From Trogon surrucura (lineage: Eukaryota; Chordata; Aves; Trogoniformes; Trogonidae), in contig CM036633.1 in assembly GCA_020746105.1 (NCBI GenBank), positions 11,640,501 through 11,704,500 on the forward strand: a DNA stretch of 64,000 nucleotides, read 5' to 3'. Made by a program: the position numbers and the translations under genes. Shown one piece after another: positions 34,841 through 47,100 of this stretch. A model generated the notes under the pieces. The model had not been told where the DNA came from, did not search any database, and saw nothing but the letters and a program-made list of their open reading frames with translations. Position 1 is the first letter of the stretch, and the number at the start of each line of letters is the position of its first letter.

Positions 34841-37800
34841 GTTCAGGACATTTAGGGAGCATTCTTGAAAGAGAGATGCTGGAAACTCAGCACGGGAAGA
34901 GGCTGAAATGAAAAGCATTCTGTTGGAAAGATTATTTTGCAGAGAGAAATCAATGGCACATAACTTTCCCTAAAGAAGCATACAGCACTCATTCTTAATA
35001 GAAATCACAGGAATTGGGTTTGGTATGCAAAAACCAGCTAAAACTATATTTTTTGCCCTCTACAGTTAGAAGGGTAGAACTATAATCTGGAGTAACCACA
35101 CATACATTTGCCCTGCAGCAATGGCATGTCAGTACAAGAGCCTGGAAAACAGTAGTTTATAGCAGTCTGCACTTAAACTTGAGGTTTTCAGTTTCTCAGT
35201 GGTTAGATGTAATTCAGACAAGGAAATTCTGAAAACAAACAGAAAAATACATGAAATTGCAGCAGCAGAGAGGTTAATGCAGTCCATAGTTACTGGATTT
35301 GTCACCATTATAAGGAAAAAAACCAAAAGTCTGCTGGTACTATATTTTGAGAAGTAAGGTTTATAAAATTGACTCCAACTGGTTATGACACTTCTCTAGA
35401 CAAGGATGTTTTCAAAACAAAATCCACCCTCCGTGGAAAGGAGATAGAAGGTCATAATCCTCCCAAAGGAGCCATAAACAACCCAAGATAAGGGCAGGGA
35501 ATTTGCTGAAAGCGTGCTCCTGCGCTCAGCCTGACAGACTGTTCCACTTGTTGTCTTCTCCCGCAGATGTAACCTTGAAGGACACGATCATGTGCCGCTG
35601 ACTCATGGCAATGCACATGAAAAACAAGCAGAAGGTTGGGTTTTTTTTCCTCTACATCTCGTGCTTTATCAATCATGTGCTTTAATTCATACAGATATTC
35701 CTGATCAGCTGCTGGGATGCACAAGGACAAGTCCGGACTCCATTGGTACATAAAATGAGTGCCTGACCCTCATATCCTGAAGCATTTCCCTAAATTTATA
35801 GGGAGATACTTCCATAATTTGGCATGAGATCTGCATTGTCCATGGGCACCTTCCGAAGCACCTCGACTAAATCCCTCATCTTGGTGGTGCATGCAAACTC
35901 TACTCTAGACACGGATCTGAAATTTTAAAATGGCCAAGCTGTCATCATGAGGTTGAGGTAGCAGAAGAGATGAACAAATCACTGCAAATCAAAATTCTGG
36001 AGTGAATGCAATGAGACTCTCTGACAACCATTAGATATTGCATTCACTCCCAAATCGCTGTCCTCAACCAAAATACCTCCTTGTGTCTTTGATGCCTCCA
36101 CGCCGTTCGTAAGTGAAGTGCCTGCCTCTCTGCAGATAAAATTTGTTATTGGTATTCTATCAATAAACTTTGTCTTGCTCCATCTCCATATCTTCCATCA
36201 AGAAGTATTAGCCTCAGATTTGGAAGGTCAGGTCTGATGACAAGGTAACATTTTACAGTTAGGCTGAGATGACCTGGAAAAAAAAAAACATCTAACAGTT
36301 TGAATACGGAAATCTTGACTTCAGGAGTTGTCATTTTTAAGTCAAAAATGATACACTTAAAAGAGTACTTTGCAGGTATTTAAAAAGCTGAAGTCAGGCC
36401 AAGACAAATGTCTGAATGTTTAAGTTCTACTTTAAAAGCAGATTTTGAACAGCAGTACCAGCAGAGCTTTTTTCTGAAGTGCTGCACATAGACCCTAGGT
36501 CATATTATCTCCAGAGACAGATTCTTCCCTTTTGCTGTCTCTCTTTTGTTAATCTTTAAGGTTAAGCAAAGAGGATTAGCCTCTAGGTTTCCCCAGAGAC
36601 CCTTACAAACTGCATACTGGGGGTCCTCAGAAGATTTGCATGTAAAGAGCATGCCAAGATTCAACTCGGAAGTATAATAGTTTCAAAAGACTTTTAACGG
36701 GGCCATAAACAAAGCACACCACTATACACAGAGACTTACCAGCATTCGTCTCGTGCCTCTTTTCCACCCACAGATTCACATGAAAATCTCAGGAGCCTGC
36801 ATAGGAGTCAGTGGCTATTAGGCAACTATTTCGCCTTTTGTACTATGTTTATTTTGGGTGGAAAAGGTCATGACATATAAGCAGTGACAAAATTACAATC
36901 TGGAAGCTTTGTCAGAACAACTACGCTTACACGAGTGACTCTTGTTGGAACAGCTAAGATGGCCAAAAAACACAAACCAGCCCATCTCTGCCCATCCTGT
37001 CTCTGTTCGCAGATGTGGGCACTGGAGCGCAGGCTCTGTTTGCAGAACTCTAAGCATAGGTTTTCTGTTACAGAACACAGCCCTGAAACAAACCTGCAAT
37101 CAACTCAAAAGCCAGACACTGTAGAATACAGAAAGTAAAATCAAAAAACCAAGTGACTAGCTCTTTGTTTCTTCTGATGTCTCTAATGGTACCAGATTAA
37201 CTTTGGAAGTAGCCACATGGAAAAAAGGTAGAGAATGAAAGCCTCTCAGTTTAAATTGTCAACATCTTGATACCTTTCTGGCAGGGATATAACATTTGCA
37301 GAGCCCAAGAATTGGAGGCCATTCAGTTGGAAACTTCTGCATGTGAGACTAAATTCCTGCCCACTTGTATTTGAGAAAAACCTGTGTGACTATTTATTTA
37401 TTTAAGAGACGGGCTTAGCTTTATCTTCCAGGCCAAGTGCCAGTGCTCCTCATTAAGTTCTGCCTCTCAAAGTTCCTTCTGCAGTTACAGTTAAATCAAA
37501 CCCTGTCCCCTCCCCGTCATTAATGCTGAAAGCAGAACTCGGCAGTGCTCCACTCCAGAGCCCCTTTTGCAAAGGAGGGAAACGATGCAATACACTATCT
37601 ATGAATAAAGAATTCGGGTATTAAGATTTTCTCAGTCTTTCATAAAGTTTGAGACTGGGCACAGAGGGGACAAAAAGAACGAAGAGGCTTACTGGAATGC
37701 AGATAAGCAGTTTGAAACATTTACTAACAGGGAAAGGAGGGTGAGACACCTACCACTGGTGTAGATTCATGGAACACAGACATGCTTTAATTTAGCATAA

Positions 37801-37974
37801 TGCTCTATAAACCAGGTTATGAAGTAGCACAGCTGGATTTATTAGCTTTTATACCTCATTCACTCTTTTGAAGACTCAGGTGGACTCCTGTGCACTGGAT
37901 TAAAGGGAAAAGCGATAAACATTACAATACTAAATACAGACAGTATTCTTTGTGTTTCAGAAAGACTTTCTTCC
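34841..37974. other. non-coding stretch, nothing firm
   Basis: Mostly featureless AT-rich sequence. A minus-strand open frame of 99 codons at 35452-35751 is discussed among the findings. It has a second open minus-strand frame over part of the same bases and matches no family I recognise. An A9-10 tract lies near 36277-36287. Confidence 0.5.
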
Positions 37975-38012
37975 TAGAAAATAGAATAGACTTTCTAAGT
38001 CTATTCTTTCTA
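37975..38012. repeat. perfect-stem inverted repeat (hairpin)
   Basis: AGAATAGACT (37982-37991 region) and AGTCTATTCT are exact reverse complements separated by the 5-nt loop TTCTA. Beyond a 3-nt bulge on the left arm, the stem continues with TAGAA pairing with TTCTA, giving about 15 base pairs. It lies in AT-rich non-coding DNA. It is too short for a typical miRNA precursor and has no terminator context in a eukaryote. It could be the remnant of a palindromic insertion or template-switch event. Confidence 0.85.
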
Positions 38013-39074
38013 AAGCAAAAGAGAGCTCTCAAACTCAGCCAGCTTCCCTGTGCTACAAGTTCCTATTGCAGACTTCGGCGTTCTGAGTTTCTGCAGAGCT
38101 CGAAATCAAAAGTCTGATTTATTTATTTGGGAATTCAGTTTTTTAGACTTTTTCCCAGAAAAGGAGGGCACCAAAAATGTATGCAAGAGGAAATACTAGT
38201 TGTTCCACTTCAGGCACTTTCCTATACAAACAGATTCAACAGAAGTAATTTTATCAAGGCTACATAGCAGTCCTGCTACACCTTTCTGTCCACTTTAGCC
38301 TCAAACCATAAGAGAAACCTGGCCATTAGAAAACATCCGGTTCAGTGCCATGGGTAGAATCTAGATCAGGTGGGCATGGCCCCTGGACATGCTATGGAGA
38401 CTTTCAGATGCTCTCACAAGACAGAGGATGTGGGAGATTCCAAAGTGAAAATTCCTTCCTCCTCACAAGCAAGAGGTGACTTTCCTGCTAAGCAGCAACA
38501 GGGCAATCCAATAATCTCATTTATAGTGGTACAACATCTGCAAACAATGCATTATTCCAAACACAGCCAACACGGGTTGTTTAAGATAACAGTGGTGAAA
38601 ATTCATTACGTCAAATACCACCAGAATGAAGAACTGTCAGTAGAGACATGTTGGGGAAAATCAGGATCTGAAAAGGCTTCTGATGGTGGCTTTTTGCCTT
38701 TACTGACTGCAGAACAATAAGGACAAGGATAATTAGCCTTCTAATTCAGGTGAATTATTTAGCGCCTAAAGGTATGCCTCTGCAAAAGCTAAAACTCTCC
38801 TCATACAAAAAAAAAAAAAAATAGAAGCTAGTAGTTTGCTGCCAGTTTAGCTCCCTGATGCAACTCACCAAGCACTTGACCTCCTGCAAGGCAGGAGGGT
38901 GCCTGGGGCTGCGTGTGCGTGTGCAAGCGAGTGGGACGACAGCAGCACAGACTAAGACTGGTTTAAAATACTGCGGATGCAAAGTTCAAATCAGGTGGGA
39001 TGAATCCAAGCCATGTGTTCCTTATACAGATTATCTTAACATCAGACGGATTTTACAAAGTAAACTATAGAGAC
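38013..39074. other. non-coding stretch, nothing recognised
   Basis: Contains an A15 tract at 38807-38821 and a GT/CG-alternating patch near 38912-38940 (GCGTGTGCGTGTGCAAGCG). No exon or repeat family recognised. Confidence 0.6.
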
Positions 39075-39250
39075 ACATGTGCATAAAAACTCTCGCGCAA
39101 TTTTGATCACGGCTGGTACACAGAACTTTCCACATTCATCTGCGTACCACAATGTGCATGTAAATCACTAGTTTACATATACACAACGTGAAATTCATTC
39201 GCCAGAGAGTTTCTGGATTGCTTAAAGAGTTTAAGTCAAATACATTCCAC
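39075..39250. promoter_or_regulatory. candidate conserved non-coding element
   Basis: A short repeat-free block with ACTCTCGCGCAATTTTGATC near 39089, CATGTAAATCACTAG near 39158, TTTACATATACACAACGTG near 39173, and AATTCATTCGCCAGAG near 39193. A GTTTACAT/ATGTAAAT pair near 39159-39178 resembles POU or forkhead words in inverted arrangement. The block has several CpGs in AT-rich context. Tentative. Confidence 0.36.
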
Positions 39251-39540
39251 ACTTCAGGTTTTATGAAAAGCAAAACAAAAGTTTGCTTTCTTAAAAAGGT
39301 TCTCTTTTATAAATGATATGGCCAAAAGAAATGTGTTCCTATTTTCTTAATAACACTGTGGTTTAAGCAGCATTTCTTTAAAAATATTCTTTTCTGGCAT
39401 CAAAAACACAAATTCTCGATTGCTAGATCCAGATAGGATATCTAAGACTGAAAGCTTATGGGAAATTGGCTAATAAAAATGAACCATCAGAAACCACAGA
39501 AATAAAACAAAACTAATGGAAATCAATGAAATGTTACAGG

Positions 39541-39630
39541 GGAGCACTTCAGTTTCCCTACAGGTAAAACCACACTGCAGAGAAGTTCACTTGTCTCTCC
39601 TCGCGGCACAGAGAGGGTAGATCCAAGTGT
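39541..39630 (+). repeat. possible MIR/CORE-SINE fragment, sense
   Basis: Contains CACTTCAGTTTCCCTACAGG followed by TAAAACC, similar to the MIR words 'CTCAGTTTCCCTATCTGTAAAATGG'. The downstream part (CACAGAGAGGGTAGATCCAA) is only loosely compatible. Tentative. Confidence 0.38.
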
Positions 39631-40179
39631 GTTTAAAACAAAAAGTCACTTAGGAGTCTTCAGTTAGGTATTTAAATTCAAGTGCTAATTAATGCTTCCA
39701 TAAAGTGTCTTTTAAACATCCTTACTTTGAGCTCAGTTTAAGACACCTGCACCTTTGACATAAAATCCCTTCTGTATCATTTAATCCAGTACATCAAAAT
39801 CAAACCTCCAACCCATTGCAAGAAGCAATGTGAAACCCGAAGAGGCAACACAGTTCTAGCAAAGCAGTTTGCAGGGTCAAGCTGTGAACAGCTTCCAGTC
39901 CAAAACAATGTTCGTGTTAGGGTCTCTACCAGGTAAGCTGGCACAGGCAGAAGTCTACGGGTTGTTGAATTCAAATATAGTTAACTTTAGCTTTTGAACA
40001 CTTGCTTGGCTCCTCTATATTTGAAGGATGACATCCGATAATGCCATTTCTGAAGTGCTCTCCCATGTAGAGCATCCTCACTCCAGCAGCCCTAACAGGA
40101 GGATGTTCAGTGTCTCTTCTCATCTCCCATTCATCTGGGTGTTTAATACACACAAACCCAGTCCGGTTGCCAGGAAGGC

Positions 40180-40770
40180 AAAGAAAAGGTCAACAAACTC
40201 CTTTGCTGCAAGTTAGTTTGTCAAACTCCACGCTCGGCAGCATGACTTTACATGTTAATGCGAGTGTTTGCCTCTGTGTCAATAGCCCCCATTGTGTGCA
40301 TTTGTAACACAAGATTTATGGTAAAGCTTGCAACATTTTTGGGGCATAATAAGCGTTTATTCACCATTCCAGGTCTATAAGCAGAGGCCTGACAAGTAAT
40401 TATTGACACATTGTGCAGAAATAAAAGCAGTGGGCGAGTTGCTGTTGCGAATGGCAGCGTGGGTAGGGGGAAGGAGGGGCTGTGTCAAAGGAGTGACAGC
40501 CTTGGTGCCCAACATTGTCAAAGTCGACGTTGACTTGCACTGTTCTGTGTGCCTGACTGTATTTGTGCTCCCTGTCACTTGGGTGTGACATGCCAAAACA
40601 TGAGGAGTGCTCCTTTTCTCATGCTAATGCTTTGTAATGACAGCTTTGTGATCCCCCGGGCTGTGTTAGCGCTCAACAAGTCAAGGTGTGACAGGCAGTA
40701 GACCCCTTTGTCAGCGAGTGCTGTGCTGCCCTCATCAAATACCATATTTCTCCTGCACTAAAACAGACCT
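40180..40770. promoter_or_regulatory. candidate conserved enhancer with repeated TGACAG words
   Basis: The strongest enhancer-like block in the window. It is repeat-free. The six-base word TGACAG, or its reverse CTGTCA, occurs at 40494-40499, 40572-40577, 40638-40643 and 40689-40694. The copy at 40638 is embedded in TAATGACAG. Additional TGACA words occur near 40390, 40404 and 40587. TGACAG is the core recognised by TALE homeodomain proteins (MEIS, PREP, TGIF). Other words are GTAATTATTGACACATTG near 40397, ATGCTAATGC at 40621-40630 and TTGTCAAAGTCGACGTTGAC near 40515. Retained CpGs and absence of repeats support function; there is no coding frame. Target gene unknown. Confidence 0.5.
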
Positions 40771-42463
40771 AATGCCTGAGGGAACACTAGTACCCCATTA
40801 GCACTACTGAGCAGACATCTGAGGATATCGACTGTACGCGTACCTGTACGCACAGCCCTGAGTAACGGGTTCCCTGCTGCCACGCTAACTTCCCTCACTG
40901 TGCTTATCACACAGGCTTGTGCCACCATTAGATGAGAAGGGAGCGAATTTGAAAATCTACTCCCAAGTCATTTTTCATGAGCCGTTTCCCTCTTCGGTGT
41001 TCAGAGCTGCTTTTCTCTGTTGCACAGGGAGCAGCTCGTTAACTTTGAGCTAAGCCTAGGAAAGCTATGCAGCAGTTTTATGGTGTTTTCACGTAACTGG
41101 TAAACTCTGCTCAGGATTAACTCAGCTTCTCAACAGCACAAGGTATCACCAGACAGGATTAGGACGTATTAGCAAAGCAGCGTGAAGGAAGGTTGCACGA
41201 CGCCTACTTGTGTTATACTTGGCTGTAAAACTGAAAGTCACATTAGCACCAAGTTCATCCTAAAAAATAAAGCAGCCCTAAAACTGTGCTTTATATGTGA
41301 AAGCAAGCGGGGCACGAAAGGGCAGAGTTCAGGCTGCCTAGACTAAGCAACGAGTTGCCTTCGTGGGATTTGGAGTTTGCAAACAGCTTGGAGAAGCACA
41401 TGAGCTTGGCTACTTACATGAAGTTTATTCAAATGATCCAAAATTCAACGATCAGCAAAGCTGGGCTAGGAAACTTGCCAGAAGAGGCTTTTTTTTTCCA
41501 CAAGATTTATGGTGCTTCCTGCTTCTTGTTCCCAGGCACAACCAGGAAGTGAGCTGAGTAAAAATGGAAAATATTTTTCAGAAAAGTTACGAATCTCTTT
41601 CTCAAAGGTCAAAAAAGTTCATGGTAAAAATCTTGTGTTAACTTTCGGGTCTTCTTTTTTTTTTTCATTCTTATCCAGGTTTTACCCAGCACCTGAGTGA
41701 TAGATTATTAATCTGAAATGTTACAGGTATTGATGAGAAGTCAAGTTAACTAGAATCTAAAATCAAAACCATCATATTGCAAAGCACAGGTTACTTACTG
41801 TAATTACTTCCCATCCCTGGTGACACCCCTGGGAACTACATATCCCATCACATTAGGCACCCCAGACACAAAATGACAATCTGCTCCATTCGGCTCGGTC
41901 CAAGCTTTCAGCACACTAAGCATGGGGAGGTAAGGGGAGAGTGGGGGGTGAGGAGGGGGACTTGCATGAAAAATTATTTTGCGATCTGAATTCTAACATT
42001 GCAGAGGTTGAGATTTTCAAAGCTGTCTACGACATCTGGAGACCATCGCTCTCCACGGAGGTACCCCCATCTCGCGAATTCACAGACCCACGTTATAATA
42101 CAAACTTTTTCCCTCTCTGTCACCCCACATGTCAGATGCAGCTGAACTACGATCTGCTGAGCAGCTGAGTCGGGGAGGGAAACACAATGGTACCACCCAG
42201 CAGGAGCCATCGTGCTCAAAGGACACTGCTTAAAGGTAGTTGCCCAGCTGCAACGCAGAGCTGAAGCCCAAACCTACCACAAACCCCAGAGAACCAGACA
42301 GCCGGCCCTGCCGTGTGATTTAACCCAGCACAGTCCTGCACATCTCAACTTACAGGAAGTTCAGGTGTCTGCACTCACATCAAGAGTAGTCTTAAGAGCT
42401 TGAAAAATATGGTCTTTAGCTTTAACTGTAAGGAAAAGCAACATTTTGCCCTCAGCCTTCAGT
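40771..42463. other. non-coding stretch, nothing recognised
   Basis: No firm feature. A short CpG-containing palindrome-like patch (GTACGCGTACCTGTACGCAC) lies near 40835. Open frames are below 82 codons. Confidence 0.55.
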
Positions 42464-42482
42464 ACACACACACACACACACA
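42464..42482. repeat. (AC)9 microsatellite
   Basis: Uninterrupted AC units at 42464-42482. Shorter than the (GT)16 array at 17569-17600. Confidence 0.95.
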
Positions 42483-43784
42483 GGATTGCCCTAGCAAAAG
42501 CTAGCAAAGCAGTCCCGTTCCTTGCTTTACTCAATGCCTCAAGATTTCTGTACATCTTTGGCTCTGTTCTAGCACCACGTGACACATCTCCTTGAGATGA
42601 GCAGGGTATTTCTGTTTCAAAATTGTTTCAGGTGCTGTTCTAAGTGTCAATAAAGTCTTAAAACTTGTTTGTTTTCCTATTTCATACCAGATGAACTGGG
42701 GAGCCCTCTATCTGAGGGCTGACCTGCATTTTCTTCTGCTATTTTCAGTCCTCGCTCTTGACTACAATTACTCTAAGCCAAATGGTCTTTCACTGCCGAA
42801 CCTATTACTCTTCTAGCTTCTGAAATTCTCTCTTTTCCAACAGCATGTTCTGATCTTTGCAAATAATAACTTGCAGTGAACTATTAGCTGTGCCTGCTGT
42901 TTCCATTCCAGTGCTTCCATTAAAAGAGAAATTAATTTAAGGACACTAGAGGGTCTGCACTGATATTTGCACCTTTCATGTTGATGGCATCTCTAATTAC
43001 CCTCTACTTTTAGGTTTATCTGTGTCTTTGTGGAGCCTGGTGTCCACCAGCAAAATCAAAACAGGTAAGTGCTATTTCCTTCTCTCACCTCTGTTTGTGT
43101 GCCTGTCTTCATCACCCTTCTTAAATCTGAATTTCCTCGATAAGATGTCTCAAATGCTAAAGATTTCAGATGGGCCAGGGCCACAGGCCTCAAACTCTTG
43201 ATACCTGCAGATTTTCTCAGAGAGGAAATGGGACCAATAAAGAGAAATGAATGTGAAACTCAGCAGGAGTAATACCATCACACAGAGCTCATCTGGCCAG
43301 GGCCCATCAGAAACACAAGATTCTGCAAGTCCTCAGCAACTAATCAACGTGTTGATACAAATCTGCTTTCAGACATTTGGAACTGCTCTGTTACACTGCC
43401 CTGTTAGTGGATATTGATTTCATATTTCAAATAAGACCGAATTTTGCAACTAAACCTGCCTCAACTCTGCATAGCAAAAGGTAGGCACGAGAGGGGATGT
43501 GGTGACGTGGGGCAGTGCTGTCCCGGGGAGAATTCAATGTAGTTTTAAGGGCTCCAGCCCAACCTGAGGTACAGTTGGTTACTGTGGTATGAATCAGAAA
43601 CCAACATCTGCAAACAGACAGAGGATCTTTGCCACATAAATTGTGGTCTAATAAACAAAAGAAAACCTCTGATTTTTCTAGATCTCTTTTCATCTAATTA
43701 ATGCAATGGTTCCAGGACACGAAGGTATTTTACTGTAAGTATTACTGGAAGAACAACTTTTGGCAAGGCTTGTGCCAACACTAA
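42483..43784. other. non-coding stretch, nothing recognised
   Basis: AT-rich sequence with pyrimidine-rich stretches (for example around 42820-42840). No exon or repeat family recognised; open frames stay below 90 codons. Confidence 0.6.
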
Positions 43785-44480
43785 AACAGGCTGGAAGCGG
43801 AATGACAGGCTTCTGCACTCGTGCTGTCACGAACAGTCACATCTCACGAAGCTGCTTTGGGGCAGCAAGAGACTCAGAATTGCCAATTGCAATCAAAGGC
43901 ATTACACCCCAAAGGCAACTCACTCTGCCCATCCATGGGGAGAGGCGGTGCCTGGCATGGGAACCTCCAGCAGTCGTGCCTTTTAGCATGAAACCCATTT
44001 GGAACATTTCTGCTGTTATTTTCTTTCTCTCTCGTCTTAAAAGTGATGATATTGATGGATGGGTAAGGTCCTGTATGGGGCATCCACGAGATACACAAAC
44101 ATACTGCTCAGGGAGGGTGAGCCTGTGATGTCTGTACAGTAGCACGAACATTTTAGTGCATTGTTAAGGGAGATGGCTTTTCAGCACACTGACAGGGTGC
44201 AGCTGCTGAGCTCTTTGGAAGCTGTTCTGTTTCCTCCTGGCTATAGTCTCCCTGGGGAACAGCAGCACTGTGAGCAGACATCGACAGCCACGCGGGCTCG
44301 AGCAAGAAGGACGCTTTCCAATTAATAGAGATTTGCAGGGAGTTTTGACAAATGCATCTCCATCTATTGTCCAAGATATCGATAGCGCCGAGGTGGTGGG
44401 AAGCTGGCCGACAGCTGGCTGTCACTGTGACGGATCACCGTGGCTCTGCAGGACTGAGGTGGGGAGAAGGGGACTCAGAA
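43785..44480. promoter_or_regulatory. candidate conserved non-coding element, possibly two adjacent blocks
   Basis: Repeat-free DNA with many regulatory-like words. In the first part: TGCTGTCACGAACAGTCAC near 43821, AATTGCCAATTGCAATCAAA near 43878 (with a TCF/LEF-like ATCAAAG) and TTTAGCATGAAACCCATTTG near 43981. In the second part: TTCCAATTAATAGAGATTTG near 44316, TTTTGACAAATGCATCTCC near 44342, CATCTATTGTCC near 44361 (SOX-like ATTGT), GATATCGATAGCGCCGAGG near 44376 and ACAGCTGGCTGTCACTGTG near 44411. CpGs are retained around GATATCGATAGCG. Open frames up to 122 codons overlap on both strands and look random. Alignment would be needed to confirm. Confidence 0.42.
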
Positions 44481-47040
44481 AGGTGTGATGTCCAGGCTCC
44501 AGGCAGCTTTGATGCACAGCACATGTGACCATTAATTTTCGGTAACTGAAATTTCGCTTTTGGTGGTTAAACTGCAGGAGAGATGGTCAAACGCAAGGCC
44601 CAGGGAACACTGCACAAAGCGTCTGTTTAGTCTGCCTGGGCTGAGGCATCAGTTTAAACCACACAGATGTTATTTTAAACCCCAGTGTTCACAGCGTCAT
44701 GTTTCCTAATCATTAACATAAGCCTGCATCTGAATACTCCCTAAAGTTCCTCACCTCCTCTGGGTTTTGGTGGTACCAAAAGTCATCATGTCCAACAGCA
44801 TGGTGCCCTGGTATATCCTATAAAACTCTACAGGAAAAGCAGAGCAAATCAAGCTTTCTCTTGAAAAGCTATGGCCTCCATAAGCAAGAGAGAAGTGCAA
44901 GAGGGGATGTAAAAGGCAAGAACCTTTGCAAAGCCTCATGGTGGGACGAGAATCAAGAACACCCAAGTCTTCTAAATCCGAGATCAAACCCACGCAGTCA
45001 TGTGCATATAAATGCACAAGCTTGAATGCACATATACTACAGGGACATATACATGTACTTCTATACAAAAATTAAATTAAAATTCACTTTGGATGAAAAT
45101 TGGGTAATTATTGACATACTGAAATAATTTCAAAATACAAACTTAAGTATTGGCTAGGTTGAGCTAAAAAGCAATCCAGACAAATTATGATTCAGCACAC
45201 TTTTAAAGTATCCTCCTGACTTCACCTCTGCCCTGGAGTGCTGCAGATTGCTTTGGTTGAGGCATTTCAGTGTTTTGGGCTGAGGCTTACTTATGTTTAG
45301 TGATACCATATTTTTTAAAAAAAAAAAAATCCTAATTCGAATGGGTCTGGTTCCAAACTTCTTGTATCAGGTTCACATTTGCCACTAACTTTTAGATACT
45401 TTTTGGAGTTTTCAGGGAGACTGAAGTCAGTTGTTGGTTCATATTTCACATTTGGGTATAACAGGATCACCAGGAAAACAGCTATCTTGCACATAGTAAT
45501 ATTTTGGCCTGGAAACATTCTGGTCTAATCCAACGTTTCCTCTCAGAGCTCGTTGTTTTGGGTGTGATTGCTCCATTGCTCAAGCTGTCGGGAGCCCAAA
45601 GAACACACATTACATAGCACTGAAAGTCATCCAGTTTGCAGGTAAGAGCCATTCGAGCCTCCACCCAGGTCTCTTGTGATCTTTCACAAGATCAGCTCTC
45701 TGCCAGCTGCAGAGGGAGGGTCTATAACCCAACAAATCCTGAGCCAGCACAGCCTGGCTGGCCTCGCCACTTCTGAGGGTGCCTGGAGAGTAACTTCAGC
45801 ACATAGTCACCCGGTCCTAAGCCCTCCTCATTGGGGATGATCCTGATTTGAGCAATCACGACTAAATGTAAGTAGAAGCAAGTATTCGTGTCAAGAGGAG
45901 GAAGATCAAGTGTCCAACCACAAATACCGAGTGCAGAAAGTGATATTCCAGTTTCTCTACTAACACATCAATTTCTCCAGTAAAGAAATCCATTCTGCCA
46001 GCCCTATAAGCACTTTTTGTAGCCCTACACTGCTGCCAGGCCTCATTTCCCCATTCCTTTTAATTACACCACACCACAATTTAACAGTGATCACAGCAAG
46101 AGGCCTTGCAGAGAGGCAGCCTTCTTTCAGGGTAACTTTGAGGGGTTACAAACTTGCAAAGACCAATTTTATCAACACTGAATCTAATACATCTCAAGTT
46201 AGGAGCCTTCCAAGTCCTGCTGAGCTATTCTATTTTCCAGAAAGCAAATGACTTTGAAATGTTCTCTTCATCTGACACAGTTATCTGGCATCTATTTACA
46301 TGCAAATATAATAAAGTGGTATTCGCAGTTAAAGACAAGATCACTCTAACGTGGCTGTCATGGAACTGTTTTCCTCTTAGCAATCTTTTTTTTTTTTTCC
46401 CTTTAAATAAAAATATTCTAAATATATTTTTGCATGTAACAAATCCTTGTTGAACAGGCCAGTGAGAACCAGTGAGTCTTGGGAAGGGAAATGATACCAG
46501 ACAAACCACTTTGGGTCTAATGTAATTTGGACAGATGAATGGCTGATACATCTTTAGGCTGATCCAGTTTCCATCAAGTTCAAAATAAGGGAAGGCAAAG
46601 CAAGGACATCCTTCCCTTCTCATCATTATACATTTACTTTATTCAGCACAGTCCTCCTCTTATGCCTCTATGGAAACATATATTAAATAGCCTAAGTTTT
46701 CCAACCATAACAATTCACTTGTAAACTTCTAGGAAATTCCATTAGTACAAGCTCTCCTTTAATTTAGCTTCACAACATCTGGTGAACACAACAACAGTAT
46801 CACTCACAAGAAACCTTTCAAGTTGAACTTCTGGTAGGTTTTCAGGGAAGACGAAGGGACATCGTGGGAGAGCCGAACACTGATCAGCACACAGCAAAAG
46901 CTGCAAATCACCCCAGGAATTCCAAGATGATTAAAACCACTTTATAATTTTTTTGTCTCTAATTCATGACAGCTGATATAACTGGTAGTGAGGAAACAGC
47001 CCCATTTGTTAAAAGTAGTACAAAGCCTTGTGTAAAAATG
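44481..47040. other. non-coding stretch, nothing recognised
   Basis: Contains A13 at 45317-45329 and T13 at 46386-46398. A weak antisense-MIR-like reading near 44940-44985 was not strong enough to annotate. Open frames reach 133 codons (46225-46626, minus) without a recognisable domain. Confidence 0.55.
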
Positions 47041-47100
47041 GCCAGTTTTGCTCCCATTGAAATAACTGACAAAACTCCCCTTTGTCTTCAATACAGCATA
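47041..47100. repeat. ancient amniote repeat with 'CTCCCATTGA' words, copy 1
   Basis: Reads GCCAGTTTTGCTCCCATTGA, then AATAACTGACAAAACTCCCC, then TTTGTCTTCAATACAG. I recognise the succession 'TTTGCTCCCATTGAAGTCAATGGCAAAACTCCCATTGACTTCAATGGGAGCAGGATC' as an old interspersed repeat common in reptile and bird genomes, though I cannot give its database name. The 13-mer TGACAAAACTCCC at 47067-47079 is shared exactly with copy 2 at 51650-51662 in this same window. Confidence 0.55.

Noticed and set aside
44940-44985. Possible antisense MIR reading
   Set aside because: Only a short run agrees loosely with the family; not distinguishable from chance by eye.
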